A stretch of 26,635 nt of DNA from a virus. The DNA lies in IMG/VR virus record IMGVR_UViG_3300005527_000246, positions 1 through 26,635 of that record. One strand, written 5' to 3'. The notes under the pieces are model-generated. The model saw only the letters and a program-made list of their open reading frames with translations. It ran no database searches and was not told where the DNA came from. Below are positions 8,841-15,919 of this stretch, one piece after another (position 1 is the first letter of the stretch; each line of letters opens with the position of its first letter). The translations under genes were made by a program, and so were the position numbers.

Positions 8841-10046
8841 TTATTTTTTGATTACAACACGATACGCGTCTGTTGCGGGAGCGGTTGCGAAACTTACTGT
8901 TACAACAGAGGTTGAAGTGAGTACAACATCTGTAAGAACTTCTTCATAGGTAGTATTGTCGTAAATAGACACTACCACATCTCTTGTATTTAAGCCGTGA
9001 CTTAACGCATAGGATGTAGCTACACCATCTCCTACATTGACAGCGTACCCACCGGTACGGTTATCCAACATAGTCTTCAGCTTCAGAGGAGTAACGATTC
9101 TTGCATCGTCAGTTCCTGCATCCACCTCAGCTTGAGTGGCCAACTCGGCAATACCTGTACGTGTTTCTGTAGCAGTACGACCAGCTAACTTTGCCGGAGT
9201 AACCGCAGACGTATCATTGATGCCGTCATTTGTTTCTGTCTGTGTTGCTATCTTTAAAAGACCCAGTGCGGTTTCAGTAGCCTGGTCGCGGTTAACTTCT
9301 AACTGGATCCAGTCTGAAGCCAGGGAAGTAGAAGCGTTATCAACTTTTGCTACAATAACATCTCCTACGTTAAAACCCACACCACCTACTGTACCGGCAA
9401 CCGTTACATACCAGTAATCACCTTTCTTAGTACCGAGTGTTGGCTCATCTCCTACAGGAAAAGAACCAGAGCTTGCATCCCAACCACCTTCCAGGTTACC
9501 TAGGGTAGCTACCACTCCATCAACATAAGTTTTGATGGCCAGTGATGTAGCCAGGTTAGCATCTGTGGCACCTGTAGAAAGGTCTGTGATAATATCTACC
9601 TCTTGTACGTTAGCAGGAGCTCCTGTTACGTTGGCAAGAAGTTTCATAGCTGCAATCTGCTGAATCTTACTCAGCGTTACAGCGTTGTTGTTTATCTTGA
9701 TTGTTGTTACAGCACTGTCAGCCAACTTACCCGTGGTAATACCCAGGTCTTTTACACGAAGACTGTCGCTGTTAATCTCGATCGTAGCGTTATCAACGTT
9801 GATGTCAAGTGTTACAACACGGTTAGAGGTACTTGCACTAAGACCAGATCCTCCTACGACATCACGGATATCACCAGATACATCGACCCACGCTGTACCG
9901 TCATAGAAGTAGACAACAGCGTCCGATGTGTTAAAGTAGATCTGACCTGCAACAGGTGAGCTTGGAGCAGAAGCGAGGTTCTGCAACGCTACGTTAAGTA
10001 TCTGGTTTTTAGCCAGGTCGAGGTTAGTTAAAAACTTTTTTGCCAT
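8841..10046 (-). CDS. Tail fiber protein
   Basis: The protein has 401 residues. The N-terminus (FLTNLDLAKNQILNVALQNL, then GQIYFNTSDAVVYFYDGTAW) is shared in pattern with the 180-aa protein encoded just upstream and is typical of fiber N-termini, where the YDGTAW strand pattern repeats widely. The middle has a module with LSTGATDANLATSLAIKTYV and a segment with VGDVIVAKVDNASTSLASDW, followed by repeated ATE/ATQ-T...G blocks (QATETALGLLKIATQTETND) also seen in prophage fibers. The last 70 residues (YALSHGLNTRDVVVSIYDNT ... VVTVSFATAP) form a beta domain related to those ending the next two upstream proteins. The gene lies 6 nt after the stop of the 180-aa gene. Confidence 0.87.
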   Translation of the reverse strand: MAKKFLTNLDLAKNQILNVALQNLASAPSSPVAGQIYFNTSDAVVYFYDGTAWVDVSGDIRDVVGGSGLSASTSNRVVTLDINVDNATIEINSDSLRVKDLGITTGKLADSAVTTIKINNNAVTLSKIQQIAAMKLLANVTGAPANVQEVDIITDLSTGATDANLATSLAIKTYVDGVVATLGNLEGGWDASSGSFPVGDEPTLGTKKGDYWYVTVAGTVGGVGFNVGDVIVAKVDNASTSLASDWIQLEVNRDQATETALGLLKIATQTETNDGINDTSAVTPAKLAGRTATETRTGIAELATQAEVDAGTDDARIVTPLKLKTMLDNRTGGYAVNVGDGVATSYALSHGLNTRDVVVSIYDNTTYEEVLTDVVLTSTSVVTVSFATAPATDAYRVVIKK

Positions 10047-10052
10047 GGAGTC

Positions 10053-10595
10053 TTAGTTTATATAGGCTTTACCACTAAAGGCAGCCGTGAATTTTACAGT
10101 TAACGAATTAGTATCTATGTATTCCACCTCTCCTATTACTTCTTCCTCTGCACTGTCTACAATGCTAACAGATGGATACTTTCCGAGGTTATGTGTTACG
10201 GTCCACTCTAAAGCCGGTAAGGTTTGTGTGTGGACGTGAGAAAACTTATAAGTGTCAGAGATCGATGTGCTGTCTCTGCGGTTGAGTGTAACGGTTCTTT
10301 CTGTACCAGACTGGGTAATAACGATACCCATTACAGTCTTATCGTACGCGTCAGCCAACCATTCAGCATCACCTTCAGTAAGACCTACAACACGCCACTG
10401 GTTACCGTCCCATACATAAAACTGATCCAGCGTGGTGTCATACACAATCAAACCTTCATCGTCGGAGTTCAAAGAACTACCTAATGCTATTCTAACTGAT
10501 GACAGTACAGGATGCAGCTTAGCATTTAGCAACTGGTTTCTTACCAGATCTATGTCATGCAAATATGCTTTAGATGTAGGCTGTCCTGTAGGCAT
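10053..10595 (-). CDS. Short fiber / collar protein
   Basis: The protein has 180 residues. The N-terminus (AYLHDIDLVRNQLLNAKLHP, then EGLIVYDTTLDQFYVWDGNQ) matches the pattern of the 401-aa fiber (LDLxxNQxLN ... YDGxxW). The C-terminal 55 residues carry THNLGKYPSVSIVD, a charged turn, then LTVKFTAAFSGKAYIN, a compact beta domain well known at the end of phage fiber or collar proteins. Its nearest relative in the window is the C-terminus of the upstream 204-aa protein. The ATG overlaps the upstream TAA by one base (TAATG). It may be an adaptor that joins longer fibers to the tail, which is inference from size and position. Confidence 0.83.
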   Translation of the reverse strand: MPTGQPTSKAYLHDIDLVRNQLLNAKLHPVLSSVRIALGSSLNSDDEGLIVYDTTLDQFYVWDGNQWRVVGLTEGDAEWLADAYDKTVMGIVITQSGTERTVTLNRRDSTSISDTYKFSHVHTQTLPALEWTVTHNLGKYPSVSIVDSAEEEVIGEVEYIDTNSLTVKFTAAFSGKAYIN

Positions 10596-11209
10596 TAGCT
10601 TAAGTAGGCTTTACCGGCTACCGGCTGGTTAAAGTATAACTTGATCTGGTTGTTGTTTACCACCTCAACGATACCTTCGATGTCATTACCATCAAGATCT
10701 TCAATGGTCACGTTAGGTACCAATCCCATGTTGTGGTCTATCACCCACATTGTCTCAGGGTTTACCTGAGTATACATGAACGAGCTGTTCTGGTTGATAG
10801 TAATAGCGGGGTTAAGATTGATTCTAGTAATACAACCACTAGAGTTTACCTCGATTATGTTCTGGTTACCGTTCGCGTAGCTGTAACCCACACCAATAGA
10901 CTGTGGACCACGATCGGAAATTCTTGTAGTATACCCTGGACCCCAAGCGTTTGTACTTGGATCATAGAGCACCAGGCTATCGTGTCTGTATTCTACAGGT
11001 AACCAGGTTGTATTAATGTTCGATTGCATCAACGCATCTTCATCCTCGTTAGACTGCCAGTCTACCAGTTCTTTTCTCATGTAGGTAAGATCAGCGTCCA
11101 GTTCGGCTTTACATGAAGAAATACCGTAGCGAAGCTTACGGTATGTCCTCTCTACTAAAAGAGCAAAGTTCTTATAGTGTTTAACCTTGTGAGGTAGAAG
11201 ATTTCTCAT
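10595..11209 (-). CDS. Tail fiber attachment / adaptor-like protein
   Basis: The protein has 204 residues. The first 60 residues are helical and charged (KHYKNFALLVERTYRKLRYG ... LTYMRKELVDWQ), unlike the fibers downstream, and could dock to the tail. The C-terminal 60 residues hold IDHNMGLVPNVTIEDLDGND and QIKLYFNQPVAGKAYLS, the same HNxG...GKAY beta domain that ends the 180-aa gene. This combination of a helical dock and a fiber-type knob, at the upstream end of the fiber cluster, fits an adaptor between tail and fibers. The start overlaps the end of the 63-aa zinc-ribbon gene by 29 nt in another frame. The adaptor role is inference. Confidence 0.8.
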   Translation of the reverse strand: MRNLLPHKVKHYKNFALLVERTYRKLRYGISSCKAELDADLTYMRKELVDWQSNEDEDALMQSNINTTWLPVEYRHDSLVLYDPSTNAWGPGYTTRISDRGPQSIGVGYSYANGNQNIIEVNSSGCITRINLNPAITINQNSSFMYTQVNPETMWVIDHNMGLVPNVTIEDLDGNDIEGIVEVVNNNQIKLYFNQPVAGKAYLS

Positions 11210-11372
11210 TATTCAGACTAGCGTTAATGTTGATGAGTTGTATGTTCCTAGCCGCGTTCAGTTGTTGTTCATAACTCACAATACATGAGCTACATACTTT
11301 TCTACCATCTGAAGCAGTTCTGTCTTGACAACCACAAGTAATTTGACTTCCGCAGTTTGTACAGATTCTCAT
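11181..11372 (-). CDS. Small zinc-ribbon protein
   Basis: The protein has 63 residues. Cys4-x2-Cys7 and Cys27-x2-Cys30 form two zinc knuckles, with an extra Cys13-x-Cys15 between them (CGSQITCGCQ and VCSSC). The tail after residue 31 is polar and Asn/Ser-rich. Similar short zinc-ribbon proteins occur in the structural region of Bacteroidota phages as far as I recall. A zinc-stabilised fold is well supported; the function is not. It starts 21 nt after the 182-aa gene and overlaps the next gene by 29 nt, which argues for coupled translation. It could be a minor virion component or a nucleic-acid or protein adaptor. Confidence 0.75.
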   Translation of the reverse strand: MRICTNCGSQITCGCQDRTASDGRKVCSSCIVSYEQQLNAARNIQLININASLNNEKSSTSQG

Positions 11373-11393
11373 ATGATGTTGGTTTTAAGCGAC

Positions 11394-11942
11394 TTAACAA
11401 TGACCAGCAGGACTCAGTTTGTTCAGACGTTTCTGAGCGTACAGTAAGAGTTCCATACCGGCTTCAGGTTCGTGAGAGTACTCTACTTTAGCCTTGGCTG
11501 CATCAATAAAACTTCTGATCAGACGCAGCTCATTAAGCTTGTCTTTGATCTCCGGCTCAGGTTCACATCCTGACATCTCAAGCTGAGATAACAGGTTAAA
11601 GTACTTGTTCATGGTTTGAACAGTACGGAGGTGATTGTACTCTACAAATACCTTTTCATGGGGAGATACTGAGTAGCGGATTGTGTAGATACCATCTGGG
11701 ATCGGCATCACCTGTTCTCCACAACCATGTCTTTGTAAACCCAGGGTACAACCGCTGAGTACATAGTTGAAACGAGGAACAGCTTCGATTACAACAGGAA
11801 GGTTGAAACCGGGAGCTATGATTCTGAGCGTAGCATTACCAATAGGTAAGTCGTCTGCATACAGACTGGTGTCCGTAACACGGAGCACCTTGACGTTATT
11901 GGTCTCAGGCAGCTCTAAACTTAACTGGTGTTTGCTAGCCAT
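11394..11942 (-). CDS. Conserved phage protein, first gene of the fiber transcription unit
   Basis: The protein has 182 residues. The N-terminal half (about 1-110) is beta-rich (SLELPETNNVKVLRVTDTS, NATLRIIAPGFNLPVVIEA, IPDGIYTIRYSVSPHEKVFV) and the C-terminal half is helical, beginning EYNHLRTVQTMNKYFNLLSQ and ending in Lys/Arg/Glu-rich helices. It has Cys56-Thr-Leu-Gly and a further Cys in HGCGEQ. I do not know a function; it looks like a virion or tail assembly protein with a beta sandwich plus a helical bundle. It follows the terminator and promoter-like gap at 11943-12060 and so probably heads the fiber unit. Confidence 0.72.
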   Translation of the reverse strand: MASKHQLSLELPETNNVKVLRVTDTSLYADDLPIGNATLRIIAPGFNLPVVIEAVPRFNYVLSGCTLGLQRHGCGEQVMPIPDGIYTIRYSVSPHEKVFVEYNHLRTVQTMNKYFNLLSQLEMSGCEPEPEIKDKLNELRLIRSFIDAAKAKVEYSHEPEAGMELLLYAQKRLNKLSPAGHC

Positions 11943-12022
11943 AGGGTATAAACTTTGTAGATTTACTGAGGAAAACTGTAGAGGTTCTCAATAATAATAT
12001 ACCGAATTTTTCGGAGTTCTCC
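11943..12022 (-). promoter_or_regulatory. Candidate late promoter of the fiber unit
   Basis: The gap upstream of the 182-aa gene carries GTATATTAT (plus-strand coordinates 11994-12002) and AGAACTC 12 nt upstream of TATATTAT. The same two words occur in the other large promoter-like gap (18870-18995). Downstream there is GAACCTCTACA (11977-11987). A short palindrome (ccgaatttttcgg, 12002-12014) overlaps the upstream part. The site lies directly after a strong terminator, so a new start of transcription is expected here. Which polymerase would read it is unknown: it does not closely match the Bacteroidota host consensus TTTG/TAnnTTTG. Confidence 0.5.
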
Positions 12023-12060
12023 AAAAACAAAAAGGGAGCGGACAGATGTCCAACTCCCTT
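12023..12060 (-). terminator. Intrinsic terminator after the 453-aa virion gene
   Basis: Reading the minus strand, AAGGGAG (12054-12060) pairs with CTCCCTT (12032-12038). Inside it, GGAC pairs with GTCC around a four-base loop, and the run TTTTTGTTTTT follows at once (12023-12033). A GC-rich stem plus a U-tract 28 nt after the stop of the 453-aa gene is a textbook rho-independent terminator. It separates the head/neck unit from the fiber unit. Confidence 0.93.
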
Positions 12061-12087
12061 CTATGATGAGTAGTCGTGTACTCTTGA

Positions 12088-13449
12088 TTACAGGCTTTCC
12101 AGAGCGATATCGTTACCGGCTGCAGCAGCGCTAGATACGATAAAGCTGGTCAGAGCTGTAGTTGTTGTACCGGCAGGTACGTGTACCACCAACAGGTACT
12201 GATCGTTGTCGAAAGTGCTTGTTGGGTTGTACAGACGAGGCACGTTGTGAAGAATCATAACGCGATCGTACAGACCGTCGCGGTCTACGGTAGCCAAAGC
12301 TGGGTCAGCTTCGATTTCACGCTTACGCAGATCGTCAACACGGCTGCTGTCTGGGTAATGGTTCTGCAGGTAGCGACCATCCAGGATCAGTTCACGGAGA
12401 ACAGTCTCACCAACACCGTTGGCTTGGATAGGAGCTTGAGCTTCGCTGATAGTGAAACAAGAAGCAGCAGCACAAGGATCACCAGACTCGTCAACTACAG
12501 AAGCGTAGATGAACAGAGGCTCCAGGTCATACTTGTCAGTTACTGTGAAAGTACAGTTACCGAACTTAGTATCCATGTAAGCAGCGATGATGTCCATATG
12601 GCTGTTTACGCTACCTAAGCTGGCTGTAGCAGCGCTATAAGTAGCTGAACTTACTACGTCGAAGATACCGGCGTTTACGTTTGCAGAAGCTGTAGCAGCT
12701 TTACTCAACACTACGTTGGCAAAACCAGTAGAAGCAGAGTCATCAGCACCTACGCTTACTACTACTGTGTTAGCTGGAATACCAGCAGCAACTACTTTGT
12801 CACCTGCAGTAAACTTGGTACGGTCAGCGTTTGCTACAACGATAGTAGCAGAACCTGAAGTTGGGTCGATAGCTACGCTAGCGTGAGCTTCTTTCCATAC
12901 TTTAGCCTGTACGAAATCTTTCAACAGAGGAGCTTCGTTGATCTGATCAGCCCACTTCAACAGTACTACTGTATGATCTACAGCAGAGTTGCTAGCATCG
13001 CAGCAACCAGTGTAGGCATCCAGAGTCTTGTACAGCTGGTGGTTCAAGAAACGAAGGGCAGGAGAACCTTTAACGTCAAGACGCAGACGGATAGTTGTGT
13101 CACAGCTTACACCGGCACAAGCAGCACCCTGGATCGTAACGATCTGGTTCTGAGGAGTCTTAGCTGATACTTTGATCAGACGACTGATATACTTAGGGTT
13201 GATCACCTTTGACTTTACAGACTCTTTGTAACCACCGTGAACGGGGCCAATCTTGTCTGAAGCAAAGTAAGAACCCTGAGCCAGGATGAAAGGAGCAGCT
13301 TGAGCTGATACAGACTGGAAAGTCTTCGCATCGAAGAAACCAATCTCACCTGCTGTCAAGTCAGCCGTAGATCCTGAGCTAGCGAGTGCAACGGCACCAC
13401 CGTCCACTACTGGAAGAAAGCTCTTCCTAAACGCATTGGGAAAATACAT
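12088..13449 (-). CDS. Abundant virion protein (unknown; possible tail tube/neck or second major protein)
   Basis: The protein has 453 residues and begins MYFPNAFRKSFLPVVDGGAV. It is low in charge at both ends and rich in Ala, Val, Ser and Asp. There are Cys pairs at 111/116, 149/150 and 326/331. Residues about 196-262 (TSGSATIVVANADRTKF ... AAGIPANTVVVSVGADD) look like an inserted beta domain of the surface-decorating type. The C-terminal part holds LRELILDGRYLQNHYPDSSR and YDRVMILHNVPRLYNPTSTF. Its leader shares AATCCAAAA-CCC-ATG and an upstream T-run with the major capsid gene, and a strong terminator follows, so high expression is likely. I cannot place the fold. A tail-tube or neck protein is possible from gene order. 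Confidence 0.8.
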   Translation of the reverse strand: MYFPNAFRKSFLPVVDGGAVALASSGSTADLTAGEIGFFDAKTFQSVSAQAAPFILAQGSYFASDKIGPVHGGYKESVKSKVINPKYISRLIKVSAKTPQNQIVTIQGAACAGVSCDTTIRLRLDVKGSPALRFLNHQLYKTLDAYTGCCDASNSAVDHTVVLLKWADQINEAPLLKDFVQAKVWKEAHASVAIDPTSGSATIVVANADRTKFTAGDKVVAAGIPANTVVVSVGADDSASTGFANVVLSKAATASANVNAGIFDVVSSATYSAATASLGSVNSHMDIIAAYMDTKFGNCTFTVTDKYDLEPLFIYASVVDESGDPCAAASCFTISEAQAPIQANGVGETVLRELILDGRYLQNHYPDSSRVDDLRKREIEADPALATVDRDGLYDRVMILHNVPRLYNPTSTFDNDQYLLVVHVPAGTTTTALTSFIVSSAAAAGNDIALESL

Positions 13450-13481
13450 GGGGTTTTGGATTTGGGTTATAAAAAAAACAG
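13450..13481 (-). promoter_or_regulatory. AC-rich translation leader of the 453-aa gene
   Basis: The minus strand reads T8, then ATAACCCAAATCCAAAACCCC and the ATG. There is no Shine-Dalgarno sequence. AATCCAAAA followed by CCC recurs before the major capsid gene (17546-17582). The T8 tract has no clear hairpin before it, so I do not call it a terminator. Confidence 0.5.
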
Positions 13482-13901
13482 TTAGCTTAAAAACATCAGT
13501 TTATACTTGGTTGACGCTATCAGACTCTTTACTTCATCTAGCTGATTGGTAACTTCTGAAAAAGGCATCAACTTCTGTAACTCAGTGGTTTTGTTGTACA
13601 AGTCTCTCATGTGAGCGAGAGCATCCTGTACAGTATCACACTTCATAGAGACACTGGGAAACTCTAGAAGTTTTTCTCTGGCTCCTTGGTACTGTTCTAC
13701 TACCGCGTCAATAATATCTGGCATTCCACCGTAAAACTCGTTGAGCGCTTTGTGGGCAGCATAGCTACCGGCTCCGGTAATCTTTAAGTGAAGCTTGTGT
13801 ACAGATGTACTCAGCTCCATAAGTTCCGCTGCCAGTTGAGCAGTTTCAGCACAAGGTCCCATCATTTGAGGTTGTGGTCTAGCTATTTTAGTCAAAGCCA
13901 T
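13482..13901 (-). CDS. Dps/ferritin-like four-helix protein
   Basis: The protein has 139 residues and is almost all helical. His38, His50, Asp65 and Glu69 stand in the order and spacing (12, 15, 4) of the Dps ferroxidase residues (His51, His63, Asp78, Glu82 in E. coli Dps). The surrounding pattern LHLKITGAGSYAAHKALNEF, then DIIDAVVEQYQGA, also matches the Dps family (H-x-K-x-G-x-x-F-x-x-x-H ... D-x-x-x-E). The fifth ligand, normally Asp four residues after the second His, is Asn54 here. Dps family members are usually about 150-170 residues, so this is a little short and lacks a long basic N-terminal tail. It lies 2 nt after the 233-aa connector-like gene. It may protect DNA or be a virion part; iron oxidation is inferred from residues only. 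Confidence 0.72.
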   Translation of the reverse strand: MALTKIARPQPQMMGPCAETAQLAAELMELSTSVHKLHLKITGAGSYAAHKALNEFYGGMPDIIDAVVEQYQGAREKLLEFPSVSMKCDTVQDALAHMRDLYNKTTELQKLMPFSEVTNQLDEVKSLIASTKYKLMFLS

Positions 13902-13903
13902 GG

Positions 13904-14605
13904 TTAACTATTTTTCTGTACCTCTTGACTTTCTCTTTGGTACTGATTCATACTCTCGATGTCTCCGGCCAGAATAGCTGCAGCTTGATCTACAATGATC
14001 TCAGCCACATCGTCTTTGAACTCACATTCCTGGTTAACTTTAAAAGCTTGTCCATTGGCTGGGTTCACACAACCTTGAAACTGAATAGGCTTTGGTAGCC
14101 TGTAATAAGTCAAGATCATATCGGTGATCTTAAACTCACCGTTTGTATAGACCTTTAGTGTATCACCAGCCAACGTACTTAAGGTTTCAGCCCACTCGAA
14201 GCTGGGACCCTTGGTGTCAGATGTCAGTAAAACACCCATGTTGGCCTCTTCGGCCTGATACACAGTCATCTTACGTTTACCAGGACAACAATCGTTGGTA
14301 GCCATGGCGTCTACGCGTACATAGTACAAGTAGTCATCTGGCAGCTTACTATCAAAGAACAGTTTCTTATCTGCAGGTTTCAGTTCCTTAGAAACAATCA
14401 GTTTCTGAAGATCATCAACCAATCCGGTAGAAATTTCTGAACCTTCCCTCCTAGTGTTAAGTCCGTAGACTTGTCTACGTACCCACTCCAGCTGAGCTTT
14501 GTTTACCGCTTCCTGAATCATCCAACATTCGAGGTTATCGAAGTCAAACGAAGCCAGTTTGTTTAAACGCTGCTTGATTTTTATCTGTAAGAGGTTGTTG
14601 TTCAT
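13904..14605 (-). CDS. Head-tail connector / neck ring-like protein
   Basis: The protein has 233 residues. The N-terminus is helical (IKIKQRLNKLASFDFDNLEC, then IQEAVNKAQLEWVRRQVYG), the pattern of connector proteins whose first helices contact the portal. The middle is beta-rich with YYVRVDAMATNDCCPGKRKM, and the C-terminal helix carries CEFKDDVAEIIVDQAAAILA, seen in neck proteins of crAss-like and related phages. The position downstream of portal and capsid genes and upstream of the tail parts fits a neck ring that joins portal and tail. The start has the AACCTATG context also seen at three other starts. The connector role is inference from fold pattern and context; a minor capsid or tail completion protein remains possible. 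Confidence 0.65.
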   Translation of the reverse strand: MNNNLLQIKIKQRLNKLASFDFDNLECWMIQEAVNKAQLEWVRRQVYGLNTRREGSEISTGLVDDLQKLIVSKELKPADKKLFFDSKLPDDYLYYVRVDAMATNDCCPGKRKMTVYQAEEANMGVLLTSDTKGPSFEWAETLSTLAGDTLKVYTNGEFKITDMILTYYRLPKPIQFQGCVNPANGQAFKVNQECEFKDDVAEIIVDQAAAILAGDIESMNQYQRESQEVQKNS

Positions 14606-14663
14606 AGGTTATATAAGGTCCGTCCTGAGCGCCCTGGTCTACGGGAAGGGGGACGGACATGTT
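14606..14663 (-). other. Intergenic hairpin before the connector gene
   Basis: The gap contains an 8-bp perfect stem, GTCCGTCC (minus-strand arm, plus coordinates 14651-14658) with GGACGGAC (14618-14625), around a 25-nt loop that can itself pair CCC with GGG. No U-tract follows, so it is not a standard terminator. It may stabilise or separate the mRNAs of the flanking genes. Confidence 0.7.
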
Positions 14664-15680
14664 TTACACGTTCCAGTACTTTTCACACTTCTTTGTCAAG
14701 TCAATCAGTACCTCTTCATTCAATGGATTCTTCAGGTATTCAGCTACATCTGAAGGTGTTCTACCCATCATAGATCCGGTCTGCATGTGGTAAATGAAAC
14801 CGTCAGCTTTGGTAGAGATAAACTTGTAAAACGTAGAGTCTTTTACCAGCGCTCTGATCTTCAAGGTTTCCATGTCGAGATTTGCAATCTCCATGAATCT
14901 TGTAGCGGTTTTACGCTTATCTTTTTCAATCAGTTCACCATCGATATACTTATCCATGTTGTCATAGATAATATCGTTCGGTGTACTTTTCTTGTACTGA
15001 GCAGAGTTAGGATCCAGTACTTTAGCCACATAGAACAACTTATTAGTGTTCTTGTCATACAGCTTCTGAAGTTCAGCAGCAGCCTTGTTACGCAGTTTTT
15101 TCACTTCTGTCTTGATAGACGCTGTTTCTTCCTGCTTATCTAAAAAGAACTTAGGCGGCACAGGTTGACGGCGAGCTTCTTCTAAGGACTTAGCCACAAT
15201 TGAGAAACCACCGGCTTCAATCGCGTACAGTCTGATCAGATCGTATGGGTCCTTGTCAGGCTCCAGGTAAACGGCTTCGTTACCGCATCTGATCTTGATC
15301 TTATCCCAAAACTCTCCGTTATCAGGACGCAACAGTTTTACTTTGTTCCAGAAGTCAGAGTCATTCGGATTGATCACGTTAGCAGCCAACTCGCTTTCAA
15401 GTTGAGCTACAAGGTGGCGAATCTGCTTGATCTTAGCTTCTTGCTCTTCAGCCGGTAACGTTTTTACTTCAGGAGCAAACTCGTTAAGACCTGTTACGTA
15501 TCTTTTGATACCGTTGATCTCTAAGCAAGCAATCGATTCTTCATGGAACGCTCCGTCAAAAAGACTTAAGCCATACTTCTGTAATCCCATGTTATCCACC
15601 ATCGGATCAAAGAACGGTCTAATTGCTACAGTACTGCGCTTGTTTTGCGGGTACTTTTCTACGATTGTTACACTACTCAT
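14664..15680 (-). CDS. Conserved head-module protein of unknown function
   Basis: The protein has 338 residues and is highly charged (many Lys, Glu and Asp) with long helices. The N-terminus has RPFFDPMVDNMGLQKYGLSL; residues about 77-100 (PAEEQEAKIKQIRHLVAQLE) and 185-215 (EETASIKTEVKKLRNKAAAE) are coiled-coil-like. No catalytic motif or signal peptide is visible. Phages of this type carry such a gene next to the major capsid gene, and an inner capsid or cargo protein, an assembly factor or a vertex protein are all possible. Both sides are non-coding hairpin-rich gaps (14606-14663 and 15681-15919), unlike the tight spacing elsewhere. This suggests its expression level is set apart from that of its neighbours. 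Confidence 0.7.
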   Translation of the reverse strand: MSSVTIVEKYPQNKRSTVAIRPFFDPMVDNMGLQKYGLSLFDGAFHEESIACLEINGIKRYVTGLNEFAPEVKTLPAEEQEAKIKQIRHLVAQLESELAANVINPNDSDFWNKVKLLRPDNGEFWDKIKIRCGNEAVYLEPDKDPYDLIRLYAIEAGGFSIVAKSLEEARRQPVPPKFFLDKQEETASIKTEVKKLRNKAAAELQKLYDKNTNKLFYVAKVLDPNSAQYKKSTPNDIIYDNMDKYIDGELIEKDKRKTATRFMEIANLDMETLKIRALVKDSTFYKFISTKADGFIYHMQTGSMMGRTPSDVAEYLKNPLNEEVLIDLTKKCEKYWNV

Positions 15681-15699
15681 TGTTTGGTTTTTTGGTTTT

Positions 15700-15910
15700 T
15701 AACTTATCCGGTATTTCCGGATAACTGACCTGGTGAAGAGTTACGAACTCTTTTCGACGCATCCACCAGGTTGATGCTACCAGCGGTAGCAAGCTCCTTT
15801 CCGGGTCATGACTCCCATACTCATCTGGTCGGTTCCAGACCGGTTACTAACCGGGAGGGGGAAGAGTATAAAGACCCGGGCGCTGTTCTGATGGGAAGCA
15901 ACCCGGGTAC
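15700..15910 (-). ncRNA. Candidate structured RNA element between capsid gene and 338-aa gene
   Basis: The 239-nt gap after the capsid stop has no open reading frame but six well-formed hairpins (plus coordinates): 15874-15880 with 15902-15908 (7 bp); 15864-15869 with 15817-15822 (6 bp), enclosing two smaller hairpins (15841-15853 and 15824-15839); 15776-15781 with 15785-15790 (6 bp, 3-nt loop); 15728-15735 with 15764-15771 (8 bp), continued on one strand by 15736-15742 with 15746-15752 (7 bp, loop CGT on the minus strand); and 15704-15711 with 15717-15724 (8 bp). No T-run ends the element. An AC-rich leader links it to the next ATG. It could be a structured 5' leader, an RNase or stability element, or a small RNA. 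Confidence 0.6.
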
Positions 15911-15919
15911 AGTTACAAC

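Noticed and set aside
12088-13449. Tail sheath assignment for the 453-aa protein
   Set aside because: No sheath-specific motif could be seen and no baseplate or tape-measure gene is nearby, so I left the function open.
13460-13475. T8 tract after the Dps-like gene as a terminator
   Set aside because: No stable GC-rich hairpin precedes it; it fits better as part of the leader shared with the capsid gene.
15728-15771. tRNA-like look (stem with AGAGTTCGTAACTCT resembling a T arm next to CACCAGGT)
   Set aside because: There is no room for D and anticodon arms between the outer stem and the T-like arm, and the loop lacks the conserved A after TTCG.
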